A stretch of DNA of 64,000 nucleotides, from positions 62,001-126,000 of the forward strand of contig JAEYGZ010000028.1 of NCBI GenBank assembly GCA_023409535.1, given 5' to 3'. The stretch is from Bacillota bacterium. GTDB lineage: Bacteria; Bacillota; Clostridia; Lachnospirales; Lachnospiraceae. Made by a program: the position numbers and the translations under genes. This document shows, piece by piece, positions 53,861 to 61,594 of this stretch. The notes beneath the pieces are model-generated. The model was not told the origin of the DNA. It worked only from the letters and a program-made list of their open reading frames with translations, and searched no databases. Positions within the stretch are counted from its first letter, which is position 1, and each line of letters starts with the position of its first letter.

Positions 53861-54831
53861 TGGATACTATCAAGAATTATCTGGATAACCTCTTTGCCAG
53901 CCTGCCGAAAACGGCAAAGCTGCAGGAACTAAAGCTTAATATCCTCTCAAATATGGAGGAAAAATATCATGAATTGAAGTATCAGGGAAAGACAGAAAAT
54001 GAAGCCATCGGCATTGTAATCTCGGAATTCGGCAACATCGACGAATTAATCAATGAACTGGGAATTCAGACGGAAGAACCGTCAGCCTCACAGCCTGCAG
54101 TCACTGAGGAGGAAGTGGATTCTTACTTAAGAGTGAAACGTAACATGGGAGTTCAGGTCGGTATCGGAGTTTTATTGTGTATTCTGTCCCCTATCGCAAT
54201 TATTCTTACGGGCGGATTGACTGAGGCTGGAATAATATTTCGTAACCTATCTGAAAATGCGGCGGATCTTCCCGGTCTGATCGTACTTTTACTGTTCGTG
54301 GCAATTGCAGTCGGAATCTTCATCTATTCAGGCATGAATTTTGAGCAGTACAAATATATGGAAGAAGGAGTTTCATTATCATTAGACATGGAAGCGAAGC
54401 TAAAACAGGGACATAAGAGCTTCATTCCGAAATTTACGCTTTGTATGATCGTTGGCGTATGCATGTGTATCCTGTCTCCCCTCGGACTTTTTATTGCCGA
54501 TGCAAACAGCAGCGACCTGGGTGAGCTATACGGTACGGTATTCTTGCTTGCTATTGTCTCTGTTGCTGTTTTCCTGTTTATCTCCGCCGGTATGATTAAA
54601 AGCAGTTATGAGATACTTCTTAAGCTTGGTGACCATTCTCCCAAGAAGAAAGAGGATAAGGCCATCGGTGCTGTAGCCGCAATTGTATGGCCCCTTGCAA
54701 CAGCTGTTTTCTTGTTCTACGGCTTTGTATACGGACTTTGGTATATCTCGTGGATCGTATTCCCCATTGTAGGCATTCTTTTTGGAATGTTCGCCGCGGT
54801 GTACAGCATTCTGACGGAAAAGAATAAGTAA
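53860..54831 (+). CDS. Membrane protein with HAAS/permease-prefix N-terminal domain
   Basis: 323 residues from the ATG in TAATG, AGGAG 12 bases upstream. N-terminal helical domain 1-80 (MDTIKNYLDNLFASLPKTAKLQELKLNILSNMEEKYHEL, AIGIVISEFGNIDELINELG), the HAAS-like module usually encoded after PadR genes. It is followed by about six membrane helices (from about residue 105 to the end). Function unknown; the PadR-HAAS pair responds to envelope stress in some species. Confidence 0.75.
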   Translation: MDTIKNYLDNLFASLPKTAKLQELKLNILSNMEEKYHELKYQGKTENEAIGIVISEFGNIDELINELGIQTEEPSASQPAVTEEEVDSYLRVKRNMGVQVGIGVLLCILSPIAIILTGGLTEAGIIFRNLSENAADLPGLIVLLLFVAIAVGIFIYSGMNFEQYKYMEEGVSLSLDMEAKLKQGHKSFIPKFTLCMIVGVCMCILSPLGLFIADANSSDLGELYGTVFLLAIVSVAVFLFISAGMIKSSYEILLKLGDHSPKKKEDKAIGAVAAIVWPLATAVFLFYGFVYGLWYISWIVFPIVGILFGMFAAVYSILTEKNK

Positions 54832-54846
54832 TAATTTAGATTGATA

Positions 54847-55129
54847 AAGGGACGGAGACAGGTGTAACAACAGGAAGGGTCTGTGGGAAAGCTGTTGACA
54901 GGATCTATCGTACTAAACATAAAGCAAGGCTGATATAAAATGCAATTTAGGTTATCTAAGAGCTGCGGGCCGGCGCTTTGTACACGGAGGTACATAAGCG
55001 CCGGCCCCGCAATCCTTTCACATGGTTAATTCCATTTTTATTTCTGCCTTCTCTATACTTAGCGCAATAGATCGCTGTCTTTATTTATCACACGGACTGC
55101 TTCAGTCCTTCCCCTGCTCCCCGTCCCTT
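54847..55129. repeat. 283-bp intergenic element with inverted termini and GC-rich hairpin
   Basis: AAGGGACGG at 54847-54855 recurs inverted at 55121-55129, with weaker similarity for nine more bases inward. Inside lies a GC-rich near-perfect stem (about 54968-54980 with 54998-55010, GCCGGCGCTT core) without T-tract. The element fills the gap between the PadR operon and ppa and contains no ORF. It looks like a REP/MITE-type element. Confidence 0.5.
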
Positions 55130-55143
55130 AGTTAACCAAATTA

Positions 55144-55677
55144 CTACCTTACAAACTTCTCCTTGTAGTTCTGTAAGCAGTGTTCAATAATTGCAACTGC
55201 CTCCTCCGGTCCGCCAAATTCATTAACAGCCGTCTGCTTCTGCTCCAGCTCCTTATAGACGCTGAAGAAATGACGCATTTCATTAAATACATGCGGCGGT
55301 AATTCGCTGATATTCTTATATATATTATAGGTAGGATCATTAAAGGGTATTGCTATGATCTTCTCGTCGCCCATACCATTGTCTATCATATTCATTACAC
55401 CGATCGGATAGCAGCGAACCAGAGACAAGGGCTCGATCGGCTCGGAGCAAAGAACCAGCACGTCCAGAGGGTCCATGTCGTCGCCGTAGGTTCTGGGAAT
55501 AAAGCCGTAATTTGCCGGATAATGGGTAGAAGTATACAGAATACGGTCTAATATAATAAAGCCTGTTTCTTTATCTAATTCGTATTTTTTCTTGCTGCCC
55601 TTTGAGATCTCCACCACAGCAACAAAATCATCGGAATGTATACGGTCCGGATTGATGTCATGCCAAATATTACTCAT
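55144..55677 (-). CDS. ppa: Inorganic pyrophosphatase, family I
   Basis: 177 residues. Signature DDMDPLDVLVL carries the metal-binding Asp residues; also KYELDKETGFIILDRIL and THYPANYGFIPRTYG. It hydrolyses pyrophosphate to phosphate in the cytosol and pulls biosynthetic reactions forward. Length normal. AAGGAAG before the ATG. Confidence 0.95.
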   Translation of the reverse strand: MSNIWHDINPDRIHSDDFVAVVEISKGSKKKYELDKETGFIILDRILYTSTHYPANYGFIPRTYGDDMDPLDVLVLCSEPIEPLSLVRCYPIGVMNMIDNGMGDEKIIAIPFNDPTYNIYKNISELPPHVFNEMRHFFSVYKELEQKQTAVNEFGGPEEAVAIIEHCLQNYKEKFVR

Positions 55678-55792
55678 TCATTTATCTTCCTTTCAGTCAC
55701 TTAGTTTGTCCAGTATCTTTCTACGTAATCCAAGTGTATCAACGATTGTATCACATTATTTTGTTTTTTCCTATCGAAAAAAATAATATTTT

Positions 55793-55822
55793 ACCGTTCA
55801 AGGACGAATTTTAACCGTTGAA
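55793..55822 (+). promoter_or_regulatory. LytTR-type direct-repeat site
   Basis: ACCGTTCAA (55793-55801) and ACCGTTGAA (55814-55822) lie exactly 21 bp apart (9 + 12), the classic geometry for LytTR regulators. The upstream half with its flank ATTTTACC-TTCAAGGAC is repeated at 58282-58299 before the small-peptide gene. It lies in the 55678-56108 gap between ppa and the LytTR regulator gene. Confidence 0.65.
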
Positions 55823-55823
55823 G

Positions 55824-55985
55824 GGTGCAGATATTGTCAAATAAAACAGAAAACATTATTCTAAGCATAGAACTAATACCTATTAGCTCTCCATATAGAA
55901 TAGTTTCACTATTCTCCTCAAAAATAAATAGCTGAACCAATCTCAAAAAAGCAAAATCTCCCCCCACAGATTTTGCTTTTTTGTT
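55824..55985. ncRNA. Possible short non-coding transcript ending at a strong terminator
   Basis: Downstream of the LytTR site there is no ATG on the plus strand and no coding sequence, but two hairpins: AGAATAGT/ACTATTCT (about 55898-55916) and the terminator 55944-55983. The layout (regulatory box, short untranslated stretch, terminator) suggests a small RNA of about 130-150 bases. A promoter -10 box is not clear. Confidence 0.3.
55944..55983. terminator. Perfect 16-bp hairpin terminator, bidirectional
   Basis: CAAAAAAGCAAAATCT (55944-55959) and its exact complement (55968-55983) with an 8-base loop; T-runs end the hairpin on both strands. It isolates the two-component genes from upstream transcription. 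Confidence 0.85.
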
Positions 55986-56032
55986 GTGTCTAAACAGAAT
56001 ATCCTTAATTCTTCCTATTTCCGGCATGTGTG

Positions 56033-56061
56033 TTGCAAAAGAAAACCGGATACTATATAAT
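56033..56061 (+). promoter_or_regulatory. Promoter of the LytTR two-component genes
   Basis: TTGCAA (56033-56038), 17-bp spacer, TATAAT (56056-56061), 48 bases before the regulator start. Confidence 0.7.
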
Positions 56062-56108
56062 ATTCTCAATATATTCCTAAATGTACATGTTAAGGAGGAG
56101 CAGCGACT

Positions 56109-56801
56109 GTGCGTATTGCCGTATGCGATGATGATAAGATTATCCGCAATATAACCGTTCGTTTATTACAGGAATATTGCAAGCAGAAGTCCATTGATTT
56201 CGAGATTGTTACCTTTTCCTCCGGGGAAGAGTTACTAAAGTTTACTCAGGAGCTTCACATTGTGCTTATGGACATTGAGATGGAAGGAATTGACGGGATC
56301 AACGCGACGGGGCAGCTCCATCAGAAAAGTCCCGATACCATTGTCATCCTGCTTACCAGTCATGTGAGGCGTTTTAAGGATGGCTACAAGGTTCATGCAT
56401 TTCGCTTTATGACTAAGCCTATTCATAAGGAGGAATTCACAGAGTATCTGAATGACGCCGTATCCGAAATTCTGGGCAGTAAATCAATTACCTTGCGCAA
56501 GGATGGCGTCGATGTATCCATCAGTATCAAGAATATCTTATATGTTTCAGCACAGCTGGGTTATACGGAGCTTTGGACTGCCAGGAATACTTATCGCAGT
56601 GAGAACAGCCTTCTTATGTGGGAGGAACAGCTGGATCCGAAATTATTCTTTCGCTGCCACAAAAAATATCTGGTTAATATCAGTCAGATTGAGGATCTGT
56701 CTAAAGAAGTGATATTAAAAAACGGTGATATTATAGAAGTATCCCGTAGAAAATATCCCGAATTGCGGGAGATTTTTATGAACTACAACCTGGCGCATTA
56801 A
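56109..56801 (+). CDS. LytTR response regulator (AgrA-like)
   Basis: 230 residues from a GTG at 56109 behind AAGGAGGAG. Receiver domain 1-120 (MRIAVCDDDKIIRN, phospho-Asp in IVLMDIEMEGIDG, FRFMTKP) and LytTR DNA-binding domain 130-228 (LRKDGVDVSISIKNILYVSAQLGYTEL, FFRCHKKYLVNISQIEDLS). Followed by an AgrC-like kinase. Candidate targets are the LytTR-like boxes at 55793 and 58286. Confidence 0.9.
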   Translation: MRIAVCDDDKIIRNITVRLLQEYCKQKSIDFEIVTFSSGEELLKFTQELHIVLMDIEMEGIDGINATGQLHQKSPDTIVILLTSHVRRFKDGYKVHAFRFMTKPIHKEEFTEYLNDAVSEILGSKSITLRKDGVDVSISIKNILYVSAQLGYTELWTARNTYRSENSLLMWEEQLDPKLFFRCHKKYLVNISQIEDLSKEVILKNGDIIEVSRRKYPELREIFMNYNLAH

Positions 56802-56913
56802 AACCCTGGTAAAAATCGCAAATGCTTGAAAAGCATTCACTCGTTAGAAATAGTGATACAAATTAATATGGATTGCAGAAGTAATATTTAAAGTACAGAA
56901 CGCGGGGGTATGT

Positions 56914-58221
56914 ATGATTGGTATTTATCTTCTGGCTATTACTATGGAAATATTGAATAATATTGTCATTTTCCATAGTTTTCTGGGCTACCCCTTTCGG
57001 AAGGGAAAGCTAAAGTATATTGTACTTTCTTCGGCCTTGCTAGGTTTTAGTTGTTTGTCTTTCGTTCCGCAGCTGCAAATCCTTTTGTTAACAGCCATCA
57101 GTATATCCCTTAGCTTTCTGACCACCTTATTCTTATATAAGGAACGGGCAAAAAGGATAATTGTATTGTATATTCCGGTTTCTCTTGCCACGATAACCTG
57201 GGATAACCTGTTTAATGAGATTATTCAGTCTGTCTATACATTTAACGAGAATATCATAACAGATGTCTTTGTCCGACAGAGTATCAGCCATGGTTTTCTT
57301 ATTCTTATTCTGCTTCTCCTATGCTATATCCTGCGCAAAAAGAACAAGCTGGAGAAGATCAGCCCGGATAGTATTCCAAAGCCGGTTTATATACTGAGCA
57401 TCAGCGGCATATTTATGATCTCCTTGGTCATGTCGGCAGCAAAGGTAATCACCCAGGGCGCAAAGCAAACGGAAATTGCTCTCTCTTATTTATCTTTAAT
57501 CCTCCTGTCCATCATCATTCAAATCATATGCGTTGCATTGCTGGTTTTATTCTATTCCAGGGAACAATACAAGACGATCAATCAAATCCGGGAAACGTAT
57601 AACGAGAAGCAGGTGGAATATTATAAAGCCTTATTAAACCAGGAAGAAGACACCAAAAAATTTCGCCACGACATCAAAAACCACATTATCTGCATTCAGG
57701 ATCTTCTGGATACCGGTAAAATAAAAGAAGCAAAAAAATATGTAAAGGAGCTGTATAAGGATATAGACGGAATTGTCAGTATCTATGATACCGGCAGTGA
57801 TATCATTAACGCTATCCTGAATTACTACACGACAAAGGGCCGGGAGGATCATATATCCATTGTTGTTAAGGGATATATCGGCACCGAATTGAGTATACCC
57901 ATGCTCCCTCTTTGTACTGTCGTCTCCAATATCCTTTCCAATGCCTATGAGGCAGCCGCGAAACTGGACCGTGACAGTGACAAGACCATACAGGTTGAGA
58001 TACGCTCCGGCAGTAAATTTCTTGAACTGTCAGTTATGAATCCCGCACAGACCGGACGGGCAAGGCTTGATGAGAACATCATCACTTCAAAGGAAGACAA
58101 ACGCAATCACGGATTTGGAATGCGCAATATCAAAGAGATCGTAACGCAATATCATGGTGAGCTCCAGTTAATTGACAATATGGATAGTGTAACCGTTAAG
58201 GTTATCCTTAAAATAGCATAA
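56914..58221 (+). CDS. AgrC-like GHKL sensor kinase
   Basis: 435 residues. About six N-terminal membrane helices (residues 1-210), a dimerisation segment with the phospho-His in FRHDIKNHIICIQDLLDTGKI, and a GHKL ATPase (LCTVVSNILSNAYEAA, HGFGMRNIKEIVTQYHG). This is the AgrC/ComD/VirS layout for peptide pheromone receptors. No agrB or agrD lies next to it. It pairs with the LytTR regulator 112 bp upstream. Confidence 0.9.
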   Translation: MIGIYLLAITMEILNNIVIFHSFLGYPFRKGKLKYIVLSSALLGFSCLSFVPQLQILLLTAISISLSFLTTLFLYKERAKRIIVLYIPVSLATITWDNLFNEIIQSVYTFNENIITDVFVRQSISHGFLILILLLLCYILRKKNKLEKISPDSIPKPVYILSISGIFMISLVMSAAKVITQGAKQTEIALSYLSLILLSIIIQIICVALLVLFYSREQYKTINQIRETYNEKQVEYYKALLNQEEDTKKFRHDIKNHIICIQDLLDTGKIKEAKKYVKELYKDIDGIVSIYDTGSDIINAILNYYTTKGREDHISIVVKGYIGTELSIPMLPLCTVVSNILSNAYEAAAKLDRDSDKTIQVEIRSGSKFLELSVMNPAQTGRARLDENIITSKEDKRNHGFGMRNIKEIVTQYHGELQLIDNMDSVTVKVILKIA

Positions 58222-58281
58222 TCTATATAAGTATGCGAATATTTTTAAATATATTACCTTGATTACCGATGAAGAGTAAAA

Positions 58282-58333
58282 TTTTACCATTCAAGGACAA
58301 TCCTATTGAATTTTACATATTTTCCCATATAAT
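58282..58333 (+). promoter_or_regulatory. LytTR-box-like promoter of the small-peptide gene
   Basis: ACCATTCAA (58286-58294) with the same flank as the site at 55793, then TTGAAT (58306-58311), 16 bp, TATAAT (58328-58333). Only the first 9-bp half matches well; the second half at +21 is poor. The -10 box is 42 bases after the box start. Confidence 0.55.
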
Positions 58334-58397
58334 TAAGTCATACAGATGATATTAATATCAACTGACAACAAATACTTTGTTGAAGGGAGGCTTAATT

Positions 58398-58448
58398 ATG
58401 TGGGCTGAATTCATGTATCAATTATGTAAATGGATTCTTTCTTTATAG
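58398..58448 (+). CDS. 16-residue leaderless amphipathic peptide
   Basis: ATG to TAG encodes MWAEFMYQLCKWILSL. AAGGGAGG sits 7 bases before the ATG, a binding site as good as any in the window, and a strong terminator follows 10 bases after the stop, so this is a separate small gene. On an ideal helix the four polar residues E4, Q8, K11 and S15 fall on one 60-degree face and the rest is hydrophobic or aromatic. There is no signal peptide and no AgrD-like tail. A phenol-soluble-modulin-like peptide is an inference; a regulatory leader peptide or signal is possible. The rest of the 58222-58632 gap is promoter and terminator. Confidence 0.6.
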   Translation: MWAEFMYQLCKWILSL

Positions 58449-58458
58449 TAATAAAATA

Positions 58459-58516
58459 AAAATTTGGGGATGCTCTAATGACAGCCAAATCGGCCATTAG
58501 GGCATCCCAATTTTTA
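58459..58516 (+). terminator. Terminator of the small-peptide gene
   Basis: GGGGATGC-CTAATG (58467-58480) pairs with CATTAG-GCATCCC (58495-58508) flanked by AAATT/AATTTTT, giving a stem of about 20 bp and a T5 tail. Confidence 0.85.
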
Positions 58517-58632
58517 TGCTCAAACATTACCTGCAAAAATTGCAAAAAATGGTGTACTATAGATACAGGTGTGATATACTTACTTGTAGTTTTAATTTTT
58601 GCATGGAAATATAGTTAAAGGAGCTGTTTTAT

Positions 58633-59391
58633 ATGTTAGGAACCATAGAAATTCTATATAAAAACAATGATGACAGATTATACAACCGTATTGTCGAACA
58701 TCTTAATATTTACAGCGAAGAGGATACCGAGCATATTTCAAAAACAAGCTGGGAAAACGATGACTCCCTCAGCCCCCTGCGAAAGGTGACCTGTTATAGT
58801 ATTTATTATCATTCCAGCAATTGGGGCAGAATTTGGTGTACCTCCATCACAGTGGATCTCCGACTTTTATTTCAGATAAAGGATTATTATCCGGTACCGG
58901 CCGCAAGAGTTCATGAAATGGAGAACAGGATTAATCAGCTGTTCGATCAATTTTTTGGCTTTGATATCAAGACCTATCTGCCTGATATTCTCGGCAATGA
59001 TCTTCTGGATCAGAGAATCTCCTACCTGGAATACATGGTATATATCAAAAATGTTGAAGCCGACCGGCTAATAAAAAAGCTGGAACGGGCGTATTTCGCT
59101 GAGAAGCAATTGGATCCCCAGTACTTTGACCGTTATTGGATCCGCAGTGCTACTCCGGCATTTACAATTAATAAAATCGATGAAGAAACCGTGCGTCTTT
59201 GTATCAAATGCAAAGAAACCGCTATCAAGACAATGTTTAGAACGATAACAGATTCAAACAGCGGGGTGTCGAATAAATACCTTTTTGATAAGGATAATGC
59301 AATTGACGCTTTCTGCAAACAAATCAAAAAATATACGAAGCCCCTGGTATTTGAGGAATTAAGGAAAGAAGTCATTCAACAGTTTATCTAA
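58633..59391 (+). CDS. Hypothetical protein
   Basis: 252 residues, family not recognised. No signal peptide or membrane segment; mixed alpha/beta with aromatic clusters (YSIYYHSSNWGRIWCTSITVDLRLLFQIKDYYPVP) and a C-terminal basic helix-rich part. AAAGGAG precedes the ATG. It lies between the small-peptide unit and an aldo/keto reductase (17 bp), with which it is probably co-transcribed. The tone of residues 60-130 (tyrosine-rich strands) recalls plasmid or phage replication proteins, but I do not claim that. Confidence 0.7.
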   Translation: MLGTIEILYKNNDDRLYNRIVEHLNIYSEEDTEHISKTSWENDDSLSPLRKVTCYSIYYHSSNWGRIWCTSITVDLRLLFQIKDYYPVPAARVHEMENRINQLFDQFFGFDIKTYLPDILGNDLLDQRISYLEYMVYIKNVEADRLIKKLERAYFAEKQLDPQYFDRYWIRSATPAFTINKIDEETVRLCIKCKETAIKTMFRTITDSNSGVSNKYLFDKDNAIDAFCKQIKKYTKPLVFEELRKEVIQQFI

Positions 59392-59408
59392 GAAATGGAG
59401 GAAGGTTT

Positions 59409-60398
59409 ATGTACAAAGCAAAGGAAAATCGTTATGATTCCATGATTTATAACCGTTGCGGCAACAGCGGTATCAAATTGCCGGCCGTGTCACTCGGCCT
59501 ATGGCATAATTTCGGCAGCAATGCAAGCTATGAAAACATGCTTGATATGTGCCATACTGCCTTTGACCTTGGCATTACCCACTTTGACCTGGCCAATAAT
59601 TATGGGCCTGAGGCTGGCAGCGCCGAGGAAAACTTCGGACGAATCCTGAAGGATACCCTCGGCAAATACAGAGATGAGCTTATTATATCGACCAAGGCCG
59701 GTTACGGTATGTGGCCGGGTCCTTACGGGGACTTCGGCTCCAGAAAATATCTGGTTGCCAGTCTGGATCAAAGCCTAAAACGCATGGGCCTTGACTATGT
59801 GGATCTCTTCTATCACCACCGTCCTGATCCCAATACCCCTCTGGAAGAGACCATGCTTGCGCTGGATCATATCGTAAGAAGCGGCAAGGCGCTGTATGTC
59901 GGCATATCTAACTACAATAGGCAGCAGACTATGGATGCCCAGAAAATTCTGAAGGAATTAAAGACTCCCTTTATCATAAATCAAAGAAGATATTCCATGT
60001 TTGACCGGAATATTGAGGAGGATGGATTAAAATCCTACGCGGCTTCCAATGGTGTCGGTATCATCGCATTCTCCCCTCTGGCACAGGGACTCCTCACGGA
60101 TCGGTATCTGACAGGAATTCCGGAGGATAGCCGTATCAAGACAGACGGCCGTTTCCTGAAGGAAACCTCCGTCACCGGCGAGGTACTTGGCAAAATACAC
60201 GCTCTGAATGAAATTGCGCAGCACAGAGGTCAAACTCTTGCGCAAATGGCATTGTCCTGGGTGCTTCGTGATAATGAGGTTACCAGTGTATTGATCGGTG
60301 CATCCAAGGCTTCCCAGGTTATTGACAATGCAGCCATCATTCACGCTCCGGCCTTCACCGCTGATGAGCTTTCCGCAATTAATAAGATTATTGCATAG
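59409..60398 (+). CDS. Aldo/keto reductase (YghZ/Gpr-like)
   Basis: 329 residues. AKR barrel with the catalytic tetrad in place: THFDLANNYGP (Asp, Tyr), STKAGYGMWPGPYGDFGSRKYL (Lys), DLFYHHRPDPNTP (His). The GPYGDFGSRKYL insert is characteristic of L-glyceraldehyde 3-phosphate reductase (Gpr/YghZ) and Kv-beta-like relatives. It reduces aldehydes with NADPH. GGAGGAAG before the ATG; strong terminator after. Confidence 0.9.
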   Translation: MYKAKENRYDSMIYNRCGNSGIKLPAVSLGLWHNFGSNASYENMLDMCHTAFDLGITHFDLANNYGPEAGSAEENFGRILKDTLGKYRDELIISTKAGYGMWPGPYGDFGSRKYLVASLDQSLKRMGLDYVDLFYHHRPDPNTPLEETMLALDHIVRSGKALYVGISNYNRQQTMDAQKILKELKTPFIINQRRYSMFDRNIEEDGLKSYAASNGVGIIAFSPLAQGLLTDRYLTGIPEDSRIKTDGRFLKETSVTGEVLGKIHALNEIAQHRGQTLAQMALSWVLRDNEVTSVLIGASKASQVIDNAAIIHAPAFTADELSAINKIIA

Positions 60399-60436
60399 GA
60401 AATACTCTTAGAAATCATCGATGCATCGATAAGAAT

Positions 60437-60479
60437 AAGCCACAGAAATCCTTTTATGCCGGGATTTCTGTGGCTTTTT
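60437..60479 (+). terminator. Terminator of the aldo/keto reductase gene
   Basis: AAGCCACAGAAATCC (60437-60451) pairs with GGGATTTCTGTGGCTT (60461-60476), T5 follows. Confidence 0.92.
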
Positions 60480-60535
60480 ATGCATCAGACTGCCGTTCCT
60501 GCTCAAAATATTTTTCGCTTTGCCAGACAAAAATA

Positions 60536-60564
60536 TTGAACATACGTTCTGATCGTGATATTAT
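60536..60564 (+). promoter_or_regulatory. Promoter overlapped by a LexA-type SOS box
   Basis: TTGAAC (60536-60541), 17 bp, TATTAT (60559-60564). GAACATACGTTC at 60538-60549 is a perfect Firmicute LexA (Cheo/DinR) box overlapping the -35, so LexA would block it until DNA damage. Expected consensus is CGAACRNRYGTTYC; the outer C is T here. Confidence 0.7.
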
Positions 60565-60588
60565 AGAGTTTGGGACAGGAGGTCTATT

Positions 60589-60609
60589 ATGCCATCTATC
60601 AGCAATTAA
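60589..60609 (+). pseudogene. Truncated SOS-controlled ORF (six codons)
   Basis: AGGAGG (60577-60582) and an ATG with ideal spacing lead into MPSISN and then a stop. Promoter, operator and binding site are intact but the reading frame is cut, which suggests a lost or replaced gene; a leader peptide is the alternative. The remaining 60610-60759 has no clear gene. Confidence 0.45.
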
Positions 60610-60759
60610 ATGGTATTCAACTAACAATATTATTTGAATACCTGGGTAACTTATTACAACGAATGGATTTGCGTGACCTCTGCAATTGACAGAACTGAAA
60701 ATGTAATATTGGATATTTGTTTAGTTGAAGTAAAATTCTATTTTGAGAGGAATGGTGTC

Positions 60760-61407
60760 ATGGAAATATCAGAAAAAAACCATCAATATATTACTATGTT
60801 AGCCGATATCTTTGATATATCCTCATCCCTTGGGATAAGGACATTCATATGGGGAGGATTGTCGATCGATATATGGGAAGGACGATTTCTGCGTGAACAT
60901 GGCGATTTGGACGGGTTTGTCGAAAATCTTATTGAGTGCTTAGAAGCAATGACTTCCGAGTATGTAAAAAGAGGGTATAAGGTAACATTTAATCGTGAAT
61001 TTTCGATCCTTGAAGTTGCAAAGGATTTAGTTCACGCAAGTTTTAATCCATTAAAGATCAACGAAAAGATAGCCGAGTGGAAGCATATCGGTAATGACGG
61101 TTCGGTATTTTTTCCGCTGGAATGGCTTGATGAATTCCCAAGGCTTTTTTATAATACAAAGGCTTATACCTCTGGTATTCGATTTGAATATGCAGTTAAA
61201 ACAAAGGTTTCAATGTTACATCCAAAATGGCAATTAAGAGAGAAAGACCAACTTGCAGTAAAATATATGAAAGAAAAATTGAACGTCGAAAATATACTTG
61301 AGGAAGATATTTATAAATGGTTCTGGAGCTACAATCCGTATTGGTATAAACAAGGATTTGATGAGTTTTTCAGGCCGGCTATAGCTTATCCAATACAACA
61401 TAAATGA
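60760..61407 (+). CDS. Nucleotidyltransferase-fold protein (LnuA/aminoglycoside-NTase-like)
   Basis: 215 residues from the ATG at 60760 behind AGAGGAATGG; in-frame codons upstream do not look like protein. The stretch FIWGGLSIDIWEGRFLREHGDLDGF follows the pattern GG-x(9-12)-R-x-H-x-D-x-D of antibiotic nucleotidyltransferases such as LinB/LnuA. Here the first GG-site Asp is shifted and the second reads DLDGF, so catalysis is uncertain. It lies 150 bp after the SOS promoter and may be driven by it. Confidence 0.6.
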   Translation: MEISEKNHQYITMLADIFDISSSLGIRTFIWGGLSIDIWEGRFLREHGDLDGFVENLIECLEAMTSEYVKRGYKVTFNREFSILEVAKDLVHASFNPLKINEKIAEWKHIGNDGSVFFPLEWLDEFPRLFYNTKAYTSGIRFEYAVKTKVSMLHPKWQLREKDQLAVKYMKEKLNVENILEEDIYKWFWSYNPYWYKQGFDEFFRPAIAYPIQHK

Positions 61408-61594
61408 CGTAACGAAAAGCAGTACGATTTGCTATTTACAAATCTGAAAGAATAAACTATTTTAATTGGTGAGATGCAGGATTAATTTTGTATCTCAGAC
61501 ACAACTATTATCATGATAAGCTCAAAGGAATTGACAGAAAGGATAAAAGTCAAGAGGCCGTCCGTTGACCTAAGAAGTTGACAACGTAGAAATT

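Noticed and set aside
55791..56069. A minus-strand ORF of 92 codons between ppa and the LytTR regulator
   Set aside because: It runs across the terminator at 55944 and the LytTR box, has no binding site, and shows no domain.
56109..58632. A complete agr system (agrBDCA)
   Set aside because: No AgrB-like membrane protease or AgrD propeptide with a conserved charged tail lies in the region; only regulator, kinase and a 16-codon ORF are present.
61408..61594. A yybP-ykoY manganese riboswitch before the Nramp gene
   Set aside because: The conserved loop sequences are not present; only a weak GAGAT/ATCTC hairpin is seen.
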